From: Microbacterium invictum
GTDB lineage: Bacteria > Actinomycetota > Actinomycetes > Actinomycetales > Microbacteriaceae
DNA length: 64,000 bases
NCBI RefSeq assembly: GCF_014197265.1
Contig: NZ_JACIFH010000001.1
Location: 310,001-374,000, forward strand
Direction of reading: 5' to 3'
Each line of letters opens with the position of its first letter. Position 1 is the first letter of the stretch. Below, one piece after another: positions 6,252-15,291 of this stretch. The notes below the pieces were generated by a model that saw only the letters and a program-made list of their open reading frames with translations, made no database searches and was not told the DNA's origin. Both the position numbers and the translations under genes were made by a program.

Positions 6252-9200
6252 TGGGATTCAACAATCCGTCCGTCCCGTGGTCGGAGATGGAGCGGCTGCT
6301 CAGCGGCCGGCCGAAGCAACCCGAGAAGAATCCCGCCACCGCCACCCCCGCGGGCACCCGCGACAGCGACGTCCCCGACGGCGCGGACGGCGGCGACAGC
6401 CCGGCCTGGTCGCGCAAGCGCGGAAAGTACACGCCGCCGCCGCTCGTCCGGCCCGAGAACCCCATCCCGTACGCCGAGCTGCACGCGCACTCGTCGTACT
6501 CGTTCCTCGACGGGGCGTCCTCGCCTGAAGAGCTCGCCGAAGAGTCCGAGCGGCTGGGGTTGCACGCGCTCGCGGTCACCGATCACGACGGCTTCTACGG
6601 CATCGTGCGCTTCGCCGAGGCGGCTGAGACCCTCGAGGTGAAGACCGTCTTCGGGGCCGAGCTGTCGCTCGAGCTGCCCGCGCCGCAGAACGGCGAGCCC
6701 GATCCCGTCGGCTCGCATCTGCTGGTCCTCGCCCGCGGCGAGGAGGGCTATCACCGGCTCGCGTCGGCGCTCACCCACGCGCAGCTGGCCGGGGCGGAGA
6801 AGGGCAAGCCGCACTACGACCTCGACGAGCTCGCCGCGCAGGCGGGCGGGCACTGGGCGATCCTCACCGGATGCCGGAAGGGCGCCGTCCGGCAGGCGCT
6901 CCACGATCAGGGGGCCCAGAGCGCCGCGGAAGAACTCGACCGGCTCATCGCGCTGTTCGGGCCCGAGGCCGTGAACGTGGAGCTGATCGACCACGGCAAC
7001 CCCACCGATTCCCGCGACAATGACGTACTGGCATCCCTCGCCCGCGAGAGAGGGCTGCCGGTGCTCGCGACCGGCAACGTGCACTACGCCGTGCCCGAGC
7101 GGGTGCACCTGGCCGCCGCGGTGGCCGCGGTGCGCGCGAACCGTGGGCTCGACGAGCTCGACGGGTGGCTGCCGGCCCACGCCGGGGCGCACCTGCGCTC
7201 GGGCGAGGAGATGACCCGCCGGTTCCGCCGCTACCCGGGCGCGGTGGCCCGCACCGTCACGCTCGCCGACGAGCTCGCGTTTCCGCTGCGGCGCGCCAAG
7301 CCCGCGCTGCCGAAGCTGCCCGTCCCCGACGGGCACACGCCGATGTCGTACCTGCGGGAGCTGGTGTGGGAGGCGGTGCCGCGCAAGTATCCCGATGCCA
7401 CCGATGCCGATCGGGCGCGGATCGAGAACGAGCTGGGCGTCATCGCGCAGAAGGACTTCCCGGGGTACTTCCTCATCGTGCACGGGATCGTGCAAGAGGC
7501 GCGGCGCCGCGGCATCCTGTGCCAGGGGAGGGGATCGGCGGCCAGCAGCGCCGTCTGCTACCTGCTCGACATCACCGCCGTCGACGCGATCGCCTACAAC
7601 CTGCCGTTCGAGCGGTTCCTGTCGGCGCTGCGCGACGAAGAGCCCGACATCGACGTGGACTTCGACTCGGATCGGCGCGAGGAGATCATCCAGTGGGTGT
7701 ACCGGCAGTACGGGCGCGAGCGCGCGGCGCAGGTCGCGAACGTCATCCAGTACCGGCCGAAGAACGCCGTCCGCGACATGGCGAAGGCGCTCGGACACTC
7801 GCCCGGGCAGCAGGACGCGTGGTCGAAGCAGGTCGAGCGGTGGGACGGGCTGTTCGAGACGGCCGACCACGACATCCCCGACCGGGTGCTGGAGTATGCG
7901 ACTGAGCTGTTGAAGACGCCGCGTCACCTCGGCATCCACTCGGGAGGAATGGTGCTCACCGAGCGACCCGTCGGCGAGGTCGTGCCGATCGAGCACGCGC
8001 GCATGGCGAACCGCACCGTCATCCAGTGGGACAAGGACGACGCCGCCTGGATGGGCCTGGTGAAGTTCGATCTGCTGGGCCTGGGCATGCTCGCCGCTCT
8101 GCAGTACTGCTTCGACATGATCGCGGATGCCACGGGGGAGCGGTGGGAGCTGGCGACGATCCCGAAGGAGGAGGCCGCCGTCTACGACATGCTGTGCCGG
8201 GCCGACTCGATCGGGGTGTTCCAGGTGGAGTCGAGGGCGCAGATGGGGCTGCTGCCGCGGCTGCAGCCGCGCCGGTACTACGACCTCGTGATCGAGATCG
8301 CGCTGATCCGGCCCGGGCCGATCCAGGGCGGGGCGGTGCACCCGTACGTGCGGCGCAAGCTGGGGCAGGAGAAGGTGACGTACGCGCACCCGAAGCTGAA
8401 GCCGGTGCTGGAGAAGACCCTGGGCATTCCGGTGTTCCAGGAGCAGCTCATGCAGATGGGCATGGCCGTGGGCGGGCTCACCGGCGAGGACGCCGATCTG
8501 CTGCGCCGGGCGATGGGATCCAAGCGCGGTATCGAGCGCATCGATTCGCTGCGCAAGAAGCTGTACGCGGGCATGGCGGAGAACGGCCTGACCGGCGAGG
8601 TCGCCGACGACATCTACGCGAAGATCCAGGCGTTCGCGAACTTCGGGTTCGCCGAGAGCCACTCGCTGTCGTTCGCGTTGCTGGTCTACGCGTCGTCGTG
8701 GCTGAAGCTGCACTATCCCGGCGCGTTCCTGGCGGCGCTGCTGCGCGCGCAGCCGATGGGGTTCTACTCGCCGGCCTCGCTCACCGCCGACGCGCGCCGC
8801 CACGGTGTGCAGGTGCGGCGCCCCGACCTGCATCTGTCGGGGGTGGATGCCGGATTGGAGGCGGTCACGCCCGACGACGCCAGGCAGAGCGGGGTGGATG
8901 CCGCCGACGCCGGGTCGACGCGCCGCCCGGCCACCGGCATGGACGCCTGCACCCACCGCACCCAGCCGCCGGTCGGAAGGTTCGATCGCGACGCCCCCGA
9001 CGAATCCGCTGCGCACCGCCGCGACGGAGCATTCGCGGTGCGGCTGGGACTGGCATCGGTCACCGGGATCGGCAAGCCCCTCGCCGAGCGCATCGTCGCC
9101 GAGCGCGAGGCCCGCGGGCCGTTCCGGGACCTGCGCGACCTCACCCGCCGCACCGGGGCGAACACAGCGCAGCTCGAGGCCCTCGCTACCGCGGGCGCGT

Positions 9201-9736
9201 TCGAGGGTCTCGGGGTGAGCCGGCGCGAGGGCATCTGGCTGGCGGGCGACGCCGCGCAGGACCGCATCGAGTACCTCGAGGGGTCGCTCGTGTCGGTGCA
9301 GCCGCCGCTGTTCGGAGACCAGTCGAGCTATGACGTGCTGGCCGCCGACCTGTGGGCGACGGGCATCTCGACCGACGATCATCCGCTGGTGCATTACCGG
9401 TCGCAGCTCGATGCCCGGGGTGTGCTCACCGCCGCAGAGCTGCGTGGGCACGAGACGGGGCGACGGGTCGAGGTGGCGGGGCTGGTGACGCACCGGCAGC
9501 GCCCGGCCACGGCATCCGGTGTCACCTTTCTCAATCTCGAGGACGAGCACGGCCTCGTGAACGTCATCTGCTCGGTGGGAGTGTGGAACAAGTACCGGCG
9601 GGTGCTGCGCGATTCTCCGGCGCTGATCGCGCGGGGAATGCTGGAGCGCTCGCCCGAAGGCGTCACGAACCTGCTCGCCGACCGGTTCGAAGACCTGCGC
9701 GTGGGCGTGCAGCACCGGTCGCGCGACTTCCGGTGA
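6251..9736 (+). CDS. dnaE2: Error-prone DNA polymerase III alpha subunit DnaE2
   Basis: A 1,161-residue C-family polymerase that extends past lesions as part of the ImuA'-ImuB-DnaE2 mutasome. The N-terminal PHP domain starts near residue 75 (YAELHAHSSYSFLDGASSPE), the catalytic palm carries PDIDVDFDSDRRE near residue 465 with the three expected aspartates, a helix-hairpin-helix (VTGIGKPLAERI) lies near 938, and an OB fold near 1075. ATG 6251 overlaps the imuB stop in a TGATG junction and is preferred to more upstream in-frame codons. An apparent insertion of about 60 polar residues lies at about 863-927, between the polymerase core and the HhH. It is co-transcribed from the SOS promoter. Confidence 0.93.
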   Translation: MGFNNPSVPWSEMERLLSGRPKQPEKNPATATPAGTRDSDVPDGADGGDSPAWSRKRGKYTPPPLVRPENPIPYAELHAHSSYSFLDGASSPEELAEESERLGLHALAVTDHDGFYGIVRFAEAAETLEVKTVFGAELSLELPAPQNGEPDPVGSHLLVLARGEEGYHRLASALTHAQLAGAEKGKPHYDLDELAAQAGGHWAILTGCRKGAVRQALHDQGAQSAAEELDRLIALFGPEAVNVELIDHGNPTDSRDNDVLASLARERGLPVLATGNVHYAVPERVHLAAAVAAVRANRGLDELDGWLPAHAGAHLRSGEEMTRRFRRYPGAVARTVTLADELAFPLRRAKPALPKLPVPDGHTPMSYLRELVWEAVPRKYPDATDADRARIENELGVIAQKDFPGYFLIVHGIVQEARRRGILCQGRGSAASSAVCYLLDITAVDAIAYNLPFERFLSALRDEEPDIDVDFDSDRREEIIQWVYRQYGRERAAQVANVIQYRPKNAVRDMAKALGHSPGQQDAWSKQVERWDGLFETADHDIPDRVLEYATELLKTPRHLGIHSGGMVLTERPVGEVVPIEHARMANRTVIQWDKDDAAWMGLVKFDLLGLGMLAALQYCFDMIADATGERWELATIPKEEAAVYDMLCRADSIGVFQVESRAQMGLLPRLQPRRYYDLVIEIALIRPGPIQGGAVHPYVRRKLGQEKVTYAHPKLKPVLEKTLGIPVFQEQLMQMGMAVGGLTGEDADLLRRAMGSKRGIERIDSLRKKLYAGMAENGLTGEVADDIYAKIQAFANFGFAESHSLSFALLVYASSWLKLHYPGAFLAALLRAQPMGFYSPASLTADARRHGVQVRRPDLHLSGVDAGLEAVTPDDARQSGVDAADAGSTRRPATGMDACTHRTQPPVGRFDRDAPDESAAHRRDGAFAVRLGLASVTGIGKPLAERIVAEREARGPFRDLRDLTRRTGANTAQLEALATAGAFEGLGVSRREGIWLAGDAAQDRIEYLEGSLVSVQPPLFGDQSSYDVLAADLWATGISTDDHPLVHYRSQLDARGVLTAAELRGHETGRRVEVAGLVTHRQRPATASGVTFLNLEDEHGLVNVICSVGVWNKYRRVLRDSPALIARGMLERSPEGVTNLLADRFEDLRVGVQHRSRDFR

Positions 9737-9913
9737 TGCGCGGACGGCGTCGAATCCGCCGCGTTCGTAGCATTCATACAAATGTGATCGATCTGTGGTC
9801 AGACCACATGAGGAGTGCGCACAGACTTTTCCCAGGGTGGGCGCGGACGGGCGGAAACTGAGGTCATCACAGAGCGCCGGACAAGCCGGCACACGAATGA
9901 GAAAGGCCCTCAC

Positions 9914-10474
9914 ATGACCGCCCCCACCGCCACCACCGTCCTGTCCGGCGCACCCGCCGACGTTCCGGTCGCGGCACACTCCTCCGCCCTGCCGATCGCG
10001 ATCGCGGTCACGCGCATGCTGATGGGCTTCTACTTCTTGTGGGCGTTCTTCGACAAGGTGTTCGGCCTCGGCTTCGCGACGCCGGTCGAGCGCGCCTGGA
10101 TCAACGGTGGCAGCCCCACGACGGGCTTCCTCACGAACGCGACGGCCGAGAGCCCGCTTGCGGCGGTGTTCAACGCGATCGCCGGCAACCCGGTCGTGGA
10201 CTGGCTGTTCATGCTGGGCCTGTTCGGCGTCGGGTTCACTCTGCTGTTCGGCATCGGCGTGCGGGTCGGCGCGATCGCGGGTGCGGCGATGCTGTTCCTG
10301 ATGTTCCTCGCCGAGTTCCCGCTGACCCTGACCGGGGCCACCAACCCGCTCATCGACGGCCACATCATCGAGATGGGCGTGATGGCCATCGTCTTCTTCG
10401 GGGTCGCGGACCAGCGGCTGAGCGTCGCCCGGGTGTGGCGCACCGTCGTCGGAGACAAGACCTGGCTCTGGTGA
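9914..10474 (+). CDS. DoxX-like integral membrane protein
   Basis: A 186-residue membrane protein related to the DoxX/DoxD family, whose members include small subunits of thiosulfate:quinone oxidoreductase and redox-detoxification partners. Four hydrophobic segments are visible (about 28-50, 100-122, 124-145 and 150-170). A Thr/Ala-rich tail precedes the first helix. ATG 9914 is favoured because GAGAAAGG lies upstream; an earlier in-frame start at 9815 has no such site. It is a single-gene unit ended by the terminator at 10487. No thiosulfate-oxidising partner is nearby, so its substrate is unknown. Confidence 0.72.
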   Translation: MTAPTATTVLSGAPADVPVAAHSSALPIAIAVTRMLMGFYFLWAFFDKVFGLGFATPVERAWINGGSPTTGFLTNATAESPLAAVFNAIAGNPVVDWLFMLGLFGVGFTLLFGIGVRVGAIAGAAMLFLMFLAEFPLTLTGATNPLIDGHIIEMGVMAIVFFGVADQRLSVARVWRTVVGDKTWLW

Positions 10475-10486
10475 CATCCTGACGAC

Positions 10487-10527
10487 GATCGTCCCGGCGG
10501 AATTTCACCGTCGGGACGATCCCTTTT
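10487..10527 (+). terminator. Rho-independent terminator after the DoxX-like gene
   Basis: A 14-bp stem, 10487-10500 with 10508-10521 (one G-T pair), encloses a seven-base loop and is followed by CCTTTTG. It begins a few bases after the TGA of the DoxX-like gene. Confidence 0.8.
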
Positions 10528-10636
10528 GTGTGGATGCCGCGGGCGGCAGCCGGCTTCAGGGCTCGTAGCCGGCGGCGGGGACTGAGTTGACTACGGCGCA
10601 TTGACCGCAATGGGCACCCGCCGACACACTGGTCGA

Positions 10637-11596
10637 GTGAGAGCCGTCGTGTACGACCGCTATGGGACCGTCGACGAGCTGCGGGTGGCTGACATCCCGG
10701 TGCCGACGCCCGGACCGGGCCAGGTGCTCATCGAGGTCGTCGCGACGAGCGTGAACCTCTCGGATTGGGAGGGTCTGCACGGCAGTCCGGCGTACGCGCG
10801 GATCGGCGGGCTGTGGCGTCCGGCGCGGCGGGTGCTGGGGTCGGACATCGCGGGGCGCGTGGCGGCGGTGGGGGACGGCGTCGACCGGTTCCGGGTGGGC
10901 GATGAGGTGTTCGGCGACAACCTGGAGCGCATGGGCGGGTTCGCTGAGTATGCGGTCGCGCCCCAGGCGGTGCTGGCGCCCAAGCCTGCGGAGCTCACGT
11001 TCGCCGAGGCGGCGACGCTGCCGCAGGCGGGGGCGATCGCGGTGCAGGCGGTCGCCCGGGGTGACGCGGGCATGCCGATGCTGATCAACGGCGCGGGGGG
11101 AGGGAGCGGGATGTTCGCGATCCAGCTCGCCGCACGGGCCGGAATGCACGTCACCGGCGTCGACAACGCCGGCAAGCTCGCCTTCATGCGTGAGCTCGGG
11201 GCGGATGCGGTGATCGACTATCGCGCCGAGGACTTCACGCGCACCGGACCGTACGATCTGGTGGTCGATCTGGTGGCGCGGCGTTCGATGTTCGCGTACC
11301 GGCGTGCGCTGGCGCGGGGTGGCCGGTTCTTGATGGTCGGTGGCACGGTGCGGGCATTGCTGCGGGCGCTGACCGTCGGCACTGTCGTCGGTGCGGTGAG
11401 CGGGACGCGGCTGGGGGTGCTGGCGGTGCGGCAGGGGCCGGCGCACTTCGGGCCGCTGGTTGAGGCATGCGTCGCGGGCGACGTGCAGATCCGCATCGAC
11501 AGCACGTTCCCGCTCGAGCAGACGGCTGCGGCGCTGGAGCATCACGGTGAGGGACGTGCGCTGGGCAAGGTCGTCGTCGCGGTGCGGGACGAGTAG
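10637..11596 (+). CDS. Zinc-independent alcohol dehydrogenase/quinone oxidoreductase family protein
   Basis: A 319-residue medium-chain dehydrogenase/reductase of the quinone-oxidoreductase type, expected to reduce a quinone or enone with NADPH. The GroES-like half runs to about 120 (LGSDIAGRVAAVGDGV). The Rossmann half carries the nucleotide loop NGAGGGSGMFAIQLA near 153. The catalytic-zinc cysteine and histidine of true alcohol dehydrogenases are absent. I chose GTG 10637, which gives the usual N-terminus VRAVVYDRYG; an upstream ATG at 10601 would add 12 residues not typical for the family. It converges on the GH114 gene. Confidence 0.83.
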   Translation: MRAVVYDRYGTVDELRVADIPVPTPGPGQVLIEVVATSVNLSDWEGLHGSPAYARIGGLWRPARRVLGSDIAGRVAAVGDGVDRFRVGDEVFGDNLERMGGFAEYAVAPQAVLAPKPAELTFAEAATLPQAGAIAVQAVARGDAGMPMLINGAGGGSGMFAIQLAARAGMHVTGVDNAGKLAFMRELGADAVIDYRAEDFTRTGPYDLVVDLVARRSMFAYRRALARGGRFLMVGGTVRALLRALTVGTVVGAVSGTRLGVLAVRQGPAHFGPLVEACVAGDVQIRIDSTFPLEQTAAALEHHGEGRALGKVVVAVRDE

Positions 11597-11611
11597 GTCT
11601 CTCGGCCGGCG

Positions 11612-12505
11612 CTATGGGCAGAGCTCGAAGACGTAGCCGGGTTCTTCGGGCTTCGTCAGGGCGCGGTCGCGGTGGATCAGGGATGCGGGCCGGTCGGGGG
11701 CGGCGCATGCGTCGGCGAAGGCGGCCGGGTCGCTGTACTCGATGGCGAGCACGTGGTCGCCGTACACGTCGGTGTAGGCGTCGCACTCGTCGTACGCGGC
11801 GCATTCCTCGGTGATGGCGAAGTCGAAGCCGGCCTCGGTGTGGAGGAGGGCGGCGTCTTCGGCGGCGTTCTTCTGCGCGGCGGCGAGTCCAGCGTCGTGG
11901 GCGCGGGTGACGAGCGCACTGGCGAGGGTGAGGTTGTCGTCGCGGGTGAGGAGGCCGTTCGTGCGCGTATAGGTGTCGAGGTTGTCGAACTCGACGGCGT
12001 CGTAGCCGGCGTCGGCGCACTGGTCGATCCAGGGTGTGACGATCGCGGCGACGCGTTCAGCGTCGCGGGTGTCGATGAGGGCTTCGTCGGGCCAGTCCGG
12101 GTCGTAGACGATGTCGCCGTCCGCGTCGTGGAGGAGCAGGTCGTCGGGCCAGTTGTCGAGTTCGTCGGGCTGGGTCTGGAAGGCATTGAGGTAACAGACC
12201 GAGTAGCGGTCGTCGGCGGGTGGGGCAAGTCGATCACGGACGACGATCTGCACCGCTGGGCCGGGTTCGTATGCCCCGCCGAGCTGGTAGTCGAATGCGG
12301 CGGCAACGGGTGGCAGGGAGATCGTGGGGGTCTGCTCACCGGTCGGACTGTGGTCGTCGACGCTGTGGCTCGCGCAGCCGATGAGCGTGGCGAGCGTGAG
12401 GAGTGTGGCTGCGGTCACTGCGGCGGTGTGGTGCTTTCGTCTGCGGCCGGTGTGATGTACCCGCAAGGCGCGCTCGGTGGAGGGCGCGGAACCGTGTCGC
12501 GGCAT
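11612..12505 (-). CDS. GH114-type TIM-barrel lipoprotein
   Basis: A 297-residue exported lipoprotein. A long basic N-terminus (about 1-25) precedes a hydrophobic stretch and the lipobox LIGC, so Cys at about 44 should be lipidated. The body matches the GH114 endo-alpha-1,4-polygalactosaminidase fold: VCYLNAFQTQP, DWPDEALIDTRD, and GYDAVEFDNLDTYTRT, with acidic residues in the expected catalytic positions. Such enzymes cut galactosamine-containing polysaccharides, often of biofilm matrix. The neighbours give no pathway. The gene may be a lipid-anchored relative with another substrate. Confidence 0.78.
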   Translation of the reverse strand: MPRHGSAPSTERALRVHHTGRRRKHHTAAVTAATLLTLATLIGCASHSVDDHSPTGEQTPTISLPPVAAAFDYQLGGAYEPGPAVQIVVRDRLAPPADDRYSVCYLNAFQTQPDELDNWPDDLLLHDADGDIVYDPDWPDEALIDTRDAERVAAIVTPWIDQCADAGYDAVEFDNLDTYTRTNGLLTRDDNLTLASALVTRAHDAGLAAAQKNAAEDAALLHTEAGFDFAITEECAAYDECDAYTDVYGDHVLAIEYSDPAAFADACAAPDRPASLIHRDRALTKPEEPGYVFELCP

Positions 12506-12520
12506 GGCCTCGAGGGTACG

Positions 12521-14308
12521 TCAGAACGGTGGCGGTCCGTCGTACTTGGTGGTTGCCGGGTCGGCGGCGGGCGTGGACGTGGCGGTGTCGAGGGGCGGGT
12601 CGACGCGAGTGGTGAATCCGGTGGGGCTGACCCAGTACAGCTGGCTGGTCGCCTTGTCGCGGATCAGCTGCCAGAGCGTCTCGTCCTTGATGATGTGGTG
12701 GTGTTCGCACAGCGGACACAGGTTTTCGGCGTCGGTGGTGCCGCCATCGGCCCAGCGTGTGCGGTGGTCGATGTCGCATCGGTGCGCGGGTCTGGTGCAG
12801 CCTGGGGCGATGCAGGTCGGGTACTGGGTGTCGAGCCACCGGCGCAGGTCGGCGGGAACCCGGTATGTCTTGCGGTCGACGTTGAGGATGGTTCCGGTGA
12901 CCGGGTGAGTGAGCACCCGTATCCACGATTTCGCCCGTCCGGCGAGTCGTTTGGCGGTTTCGATGTCGATCGGCCCGTATCCGTCCAAGGTGGCCGGTTC
13001 GTCGGAGTGTCCGAGGAGGGCGAGGGCGGGGATCGTGATCCGCACCGTCGGCGTGATGCCCTTCAGTGACGGGAGAGTCTCGTTCGGCCCGGCCGCACCG
13101 ACCGGCGCCTCGGTCTCGCCTGGGGCGTCGGTGTCGGGTTCGCTCGGCGCATCCGCATCGTCTGCGGTGTCTGCGCCGGTCTCGGATCCGCTCAGCACCT
13201 CCGCAAGGTCTGCGGTGTCTGCGTCCGTCTCAGGGTCACCCGGCGCATCCGCACCGTCTGCGGTGTCGGTCGCATCGTCGCGGGCGTCATTGCCACCTGC
13301 GGCGGCGGCGCGGACTGCATCGACGATATCGTCGGGGAGCGCGGCGAGGGAGCCGCTCAGCAGCAGATCGGTGGAGATATCGGCGCGCAGTTGTGCAAGG
13401 GTGCGGGTCTCGCCGGGCAGGGTGGCCAGGTACCGGGACTGGATGTCGAGGTAGTCGGCGATCGCGTGGCCGGCGGTGGCGGGAACGCGCAGGATCATCT
13501 CCATGATGCCGTCGAGCTCCGGCGTGACCCACACATCGCGGTTCTTCGCAGCCCGAGCGTGGCGCTCGTTGACCGATTCGGGGTGCACCCGCTCGCGGAC
13601 GTTGCGGGCGCGGGAGCGGAACTTCCCGCTGTTCTGCCGGGTTGCTGCGTCGACCAGTTGCTCGTCGAACGCAGCCCACGCGATCGGATCGGCAGGGAGC
13701 TCGTCGACCAGCGTCTTGGCGTAAGCCGCGTTCTGTTCGGGGACGTCTCCGGCCAGGTATGCCGCCCATAGTCGCGGGCATCGCGCCGCGAGCACCTGCG
13801 CACGACTGGCGCGCGCGTGCACCTGGCCCTCGGACAGCTGAGTGCGCACGGCAATGTCGAGCGCCACGGCGCTGACGGCCAGGTCGCGGCAGTGCCGCTG
13901 ATACTCGGTCAGCGACATCCCGCGGCCCGCGACCGCCGCCGGGTAGTTGCCCTCGACATCCGTCCACGCCGACGGGTCGTTCGCCGCTTCGGTGAGCAGG
14001 TCGTTGATCCGCTGATCCTGCCGCGCCGCGGCCACCCGCCCGTATCGGACGAGGTCTTCCAGGCCGACTCCCGGCGGGGTGGCATCGTCAAGGTCGGTGA
14101 AGTCCAATGGTGACTCCGGCACGGATGCCGTGTCGTGACCCGCTGCGAAACTGGAAGCGAAATCCACCTGGACTCCGGACTTGAAATCGATGATGACACC
14201 GCCGCGTGCCTCGTACTCCTCGCACAGTCTGGCCAGGAAGGCATCGACGTAGTCAGACCCCGCGGACGATGCCGCTACCGGGTCCTGTACCACCGTCGAG
14301 CTAACCAT
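12521..14308 (-). CDS. DUF222 and HNH endonuclease domain protein (13E12 family)
   Basis: A 595-residue member of the multicopy actinobacterial DUF222-HNH family. The DUF222 region spans about 60-320. A low-complexity Asp/Ala/Thr-rich linker at about 335-405 has imperfect repeats. The C-terminal HNH module (about 495-550) shows CIAPGCTRPAHRCDIDHRTR and ENLCPLCEHHHIIKD, so zinc cysteines and catalytic histidines are intact. The family is linked to repeated, horizontally spread loci, and its biological role is not established. The start ATG at 14308 follows a short AT-rich stretch. It precedes (divergently) the tRNA-Arg gene. Confidence 0.88.
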   Translation of the reverse strand: MVSSTVVQDPVAASSAGSDYVDAFLARLCEEYEARGGVIIDFKSGVQVDFASSFAAGHDTASVPESPLDFTDLDDATPPGVGLEDLVRYGRVAAARQDQRINDLLTEAANDPSAWTDVEGNYPAAVAGRGMSLTEYQRHCRDLAVSAVALDIAVRTQLSEGQVHARASRAQVLAARCPRLWAAYLAGDVPEQNAAYAKTLVDELPADPIAWAAFDEQLVDAATRQNSGKFRSRARNVRERVHPESVNERHARAAKNRDVWVTPELDGIMEMILRVPATAGHAIADYLDIQSRYLATLPGETRTLAQLRADISTDLLLSGSLAALPDDIVDAVRAAAAGGNDARDDATDTADGADAPGDPETDADTADLAEVLSGSETGADTADDADAPSEPDTDAPGETEAPVGAAGPNETLPSLKGITPTVRITIPALALLGHSDEPATLDGYGPIDIETAKRLAGRAKSWIRVLTHPVTGTILNVDRKTYRVPADLRRWLDTQYPTCIAPGCTRPAHRCDIDHRTRWADGGTTDAENLCPLCEHHHIIKDETLWQLIRDKATSQLYWVSPTGFTTRVDPPLDTATSTPAADPATTKYDGPPPF

Positions 14309-14385
14309 ACAAAAATACTAACACGCAATCGCCGACATGGGAAGAAATATTCGAACCAATGTGGAAGATAGACTGAGTGACGCCA

Positions 14386-14457
14386 GCCTCTGTAGCTCAA
14401 TGGAAGAGCAGTTGCGTCCTAAGCAAACGGTTGGGGGTTCGAGTCCCTCCAGGGCTA
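14386..14457 (+). tRNA. tRNA-Arg (anticodon CCT), with imperfect stems
   Basis: A 72-base cloverleaf: acceptor GCCTCTG, D-arm GCTC/GAGC, anticodon stem TTGC/GCAA with loop GTCCTAA (anticodon CCT), five-base variable loop, and T-arm GGGGG/CCCTC with loop TTCGAGT, then CAGGGCT and discriminator A. Pair 2-71 is a C-C mismatch, pair 1-72 is G-T and pair 27-43 is G-A. No CCA is encoded. It is probably the functional CCT isoacceptor, but a decaying duplicate is possible. The downstream amidase/ABC operon begins close by. Confidence 0.75.
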
Positions 14458-14637
14458 TTGGACAGTTTCGGGCGCGACCTCAGGTTCGCCCGGGCTCATT
14501 TCGTCGTGCCCGACCTTGACGTGACTCAACCGAGTCGACTGCGCGGAGGGAGGTCGATCTTGCCGGTGCGACGGGCGCGGGATCGAAGTCGACGAGTCGG
14601 TGATATGGTGACTGACACTTCGACGAGGGAGTCCGCG

Positions 14638-15228
14638 ATGCTGCGCAGTGATGCCAAGCAGAATCGCGTGCTGTTGCTGGATGCCGCGTGCGATCTCATC
14701 GCCCAGGCGGGCACCGATGACATCAGCGCGCGCGATATCGCCGATCGTGCAGGCGTCAGCTCGGCGACGCTGTACCGTCACTTCCCGAACAAACAGGCCC
14801 TCGTGGACGGCATCTCGGTGGATCGCTGGGAGCGCATGAGCGAGTGGGCGCGCGGCTCGCGCAGTCCCCGTGCGGCGGTCTTCGACATCGCTCGCGTGCT
14901 CGACCGGTTCTCGCGACTCGTCAGCGACGACGCGCAGTTCATCGTGGCCGCGGGGCTGAAGGTCGGCACGACGCCGGCGGCGATCGCGCCCGTGCGCGAG
15001 GTCTTTGACGCGCGCTTCGACTCACTCTGGAACGCCGCCCGGGCGTCGGGGTCAGTCCGCCGATGGGCCGACCCCAGGGATGCGGTCGAGCTCGTCGGCT
15101 CTATCCGTAACAAGGAGCGCCGCACTCCCATGCTGGCAACCGTCGTCGGGGGCTTCGTGGCACCGCAAGTCGATGTGGAACGACTGTTGCGCGTCGTGCA
15201 TCACCCGCACCGATCTGCCCAACTGTGA
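14638..15228 (+). CDS. TetR/AcrR-family transcriptional regulator
   Basis: A 196-residue TetR-type repressor. The N-terminal helix-turn-helix is clear: ARDIADRAGVSSATLYRHF at about residues 31-49. The ligand domain covers the remaining 140 residues and has no recognisable effector signature. I chose ATG 14638 because GAGGGA lies about eight bases upstream; the in-frame ATG at 14605 is an alternative, and longer versions would read through the tRNA. It lies directly upstream of, and on the same strand as, the amidase-transporter operon, so it probably controls that operon, perhaps at the TCTCG-N6-CGAGA site at 15275. Confidence 0.85.
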   Translation: MLRSDAKQNRVLLLDAACDLIAQAGTDDISARDIADRAGVSSATLYRHFPNKQALVDGISVDRWERMSEWARGSRSPRAAVFDIARVLDRFSRLVSDDAQFIVAAGLKVGTTPAAIAPVREVFDARFDSLWNAARASGSVRRWADPRDAVELVGSIRNKERRTPMLATVVGGFVAPQVDVERLLRVVHHPHRSAQL

Positions 15229-15274
15229 CGGATACGGGGTAGTTCCCTCACTTCCGTCGCACGGACTGTCTGGC

Positions 15275-15290
15275 TCTCGCATTATCGAGA
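15275..15290 (+). promoter_or_regulatory. Candidate operator over the -10 of the amidase operon
   Basis: TCTCG-CATTAT-CGAGA is an inverted repeat whose spacer, CATTAT, is also a good -10 element. The GTG of the amidase gene begins two bases after the repeat, which fits a leaderless transcript repressed by the adjacent TetR protein. The arms are only five bases, so chance is possible. Confidence 0.4.
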
Positions 15291-15291
15291 C

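Noticed and set aside
4976..10477. A 1,833-codon open frame on the minus strand
   Set aside because: It lies antisense to imuB, dnaE2 and the DoxX-like gene, has a His/Arg/Gly/Pro-rich composition typical of GC-rich shadow frames, and has no domain match or ribosome site.
14377..14637. N-terminal extension of the TetR protein from ATG 14377
   Set aside because: The extension translates the tRNA-Arg gene. A ribosome site supports ATG 14638.
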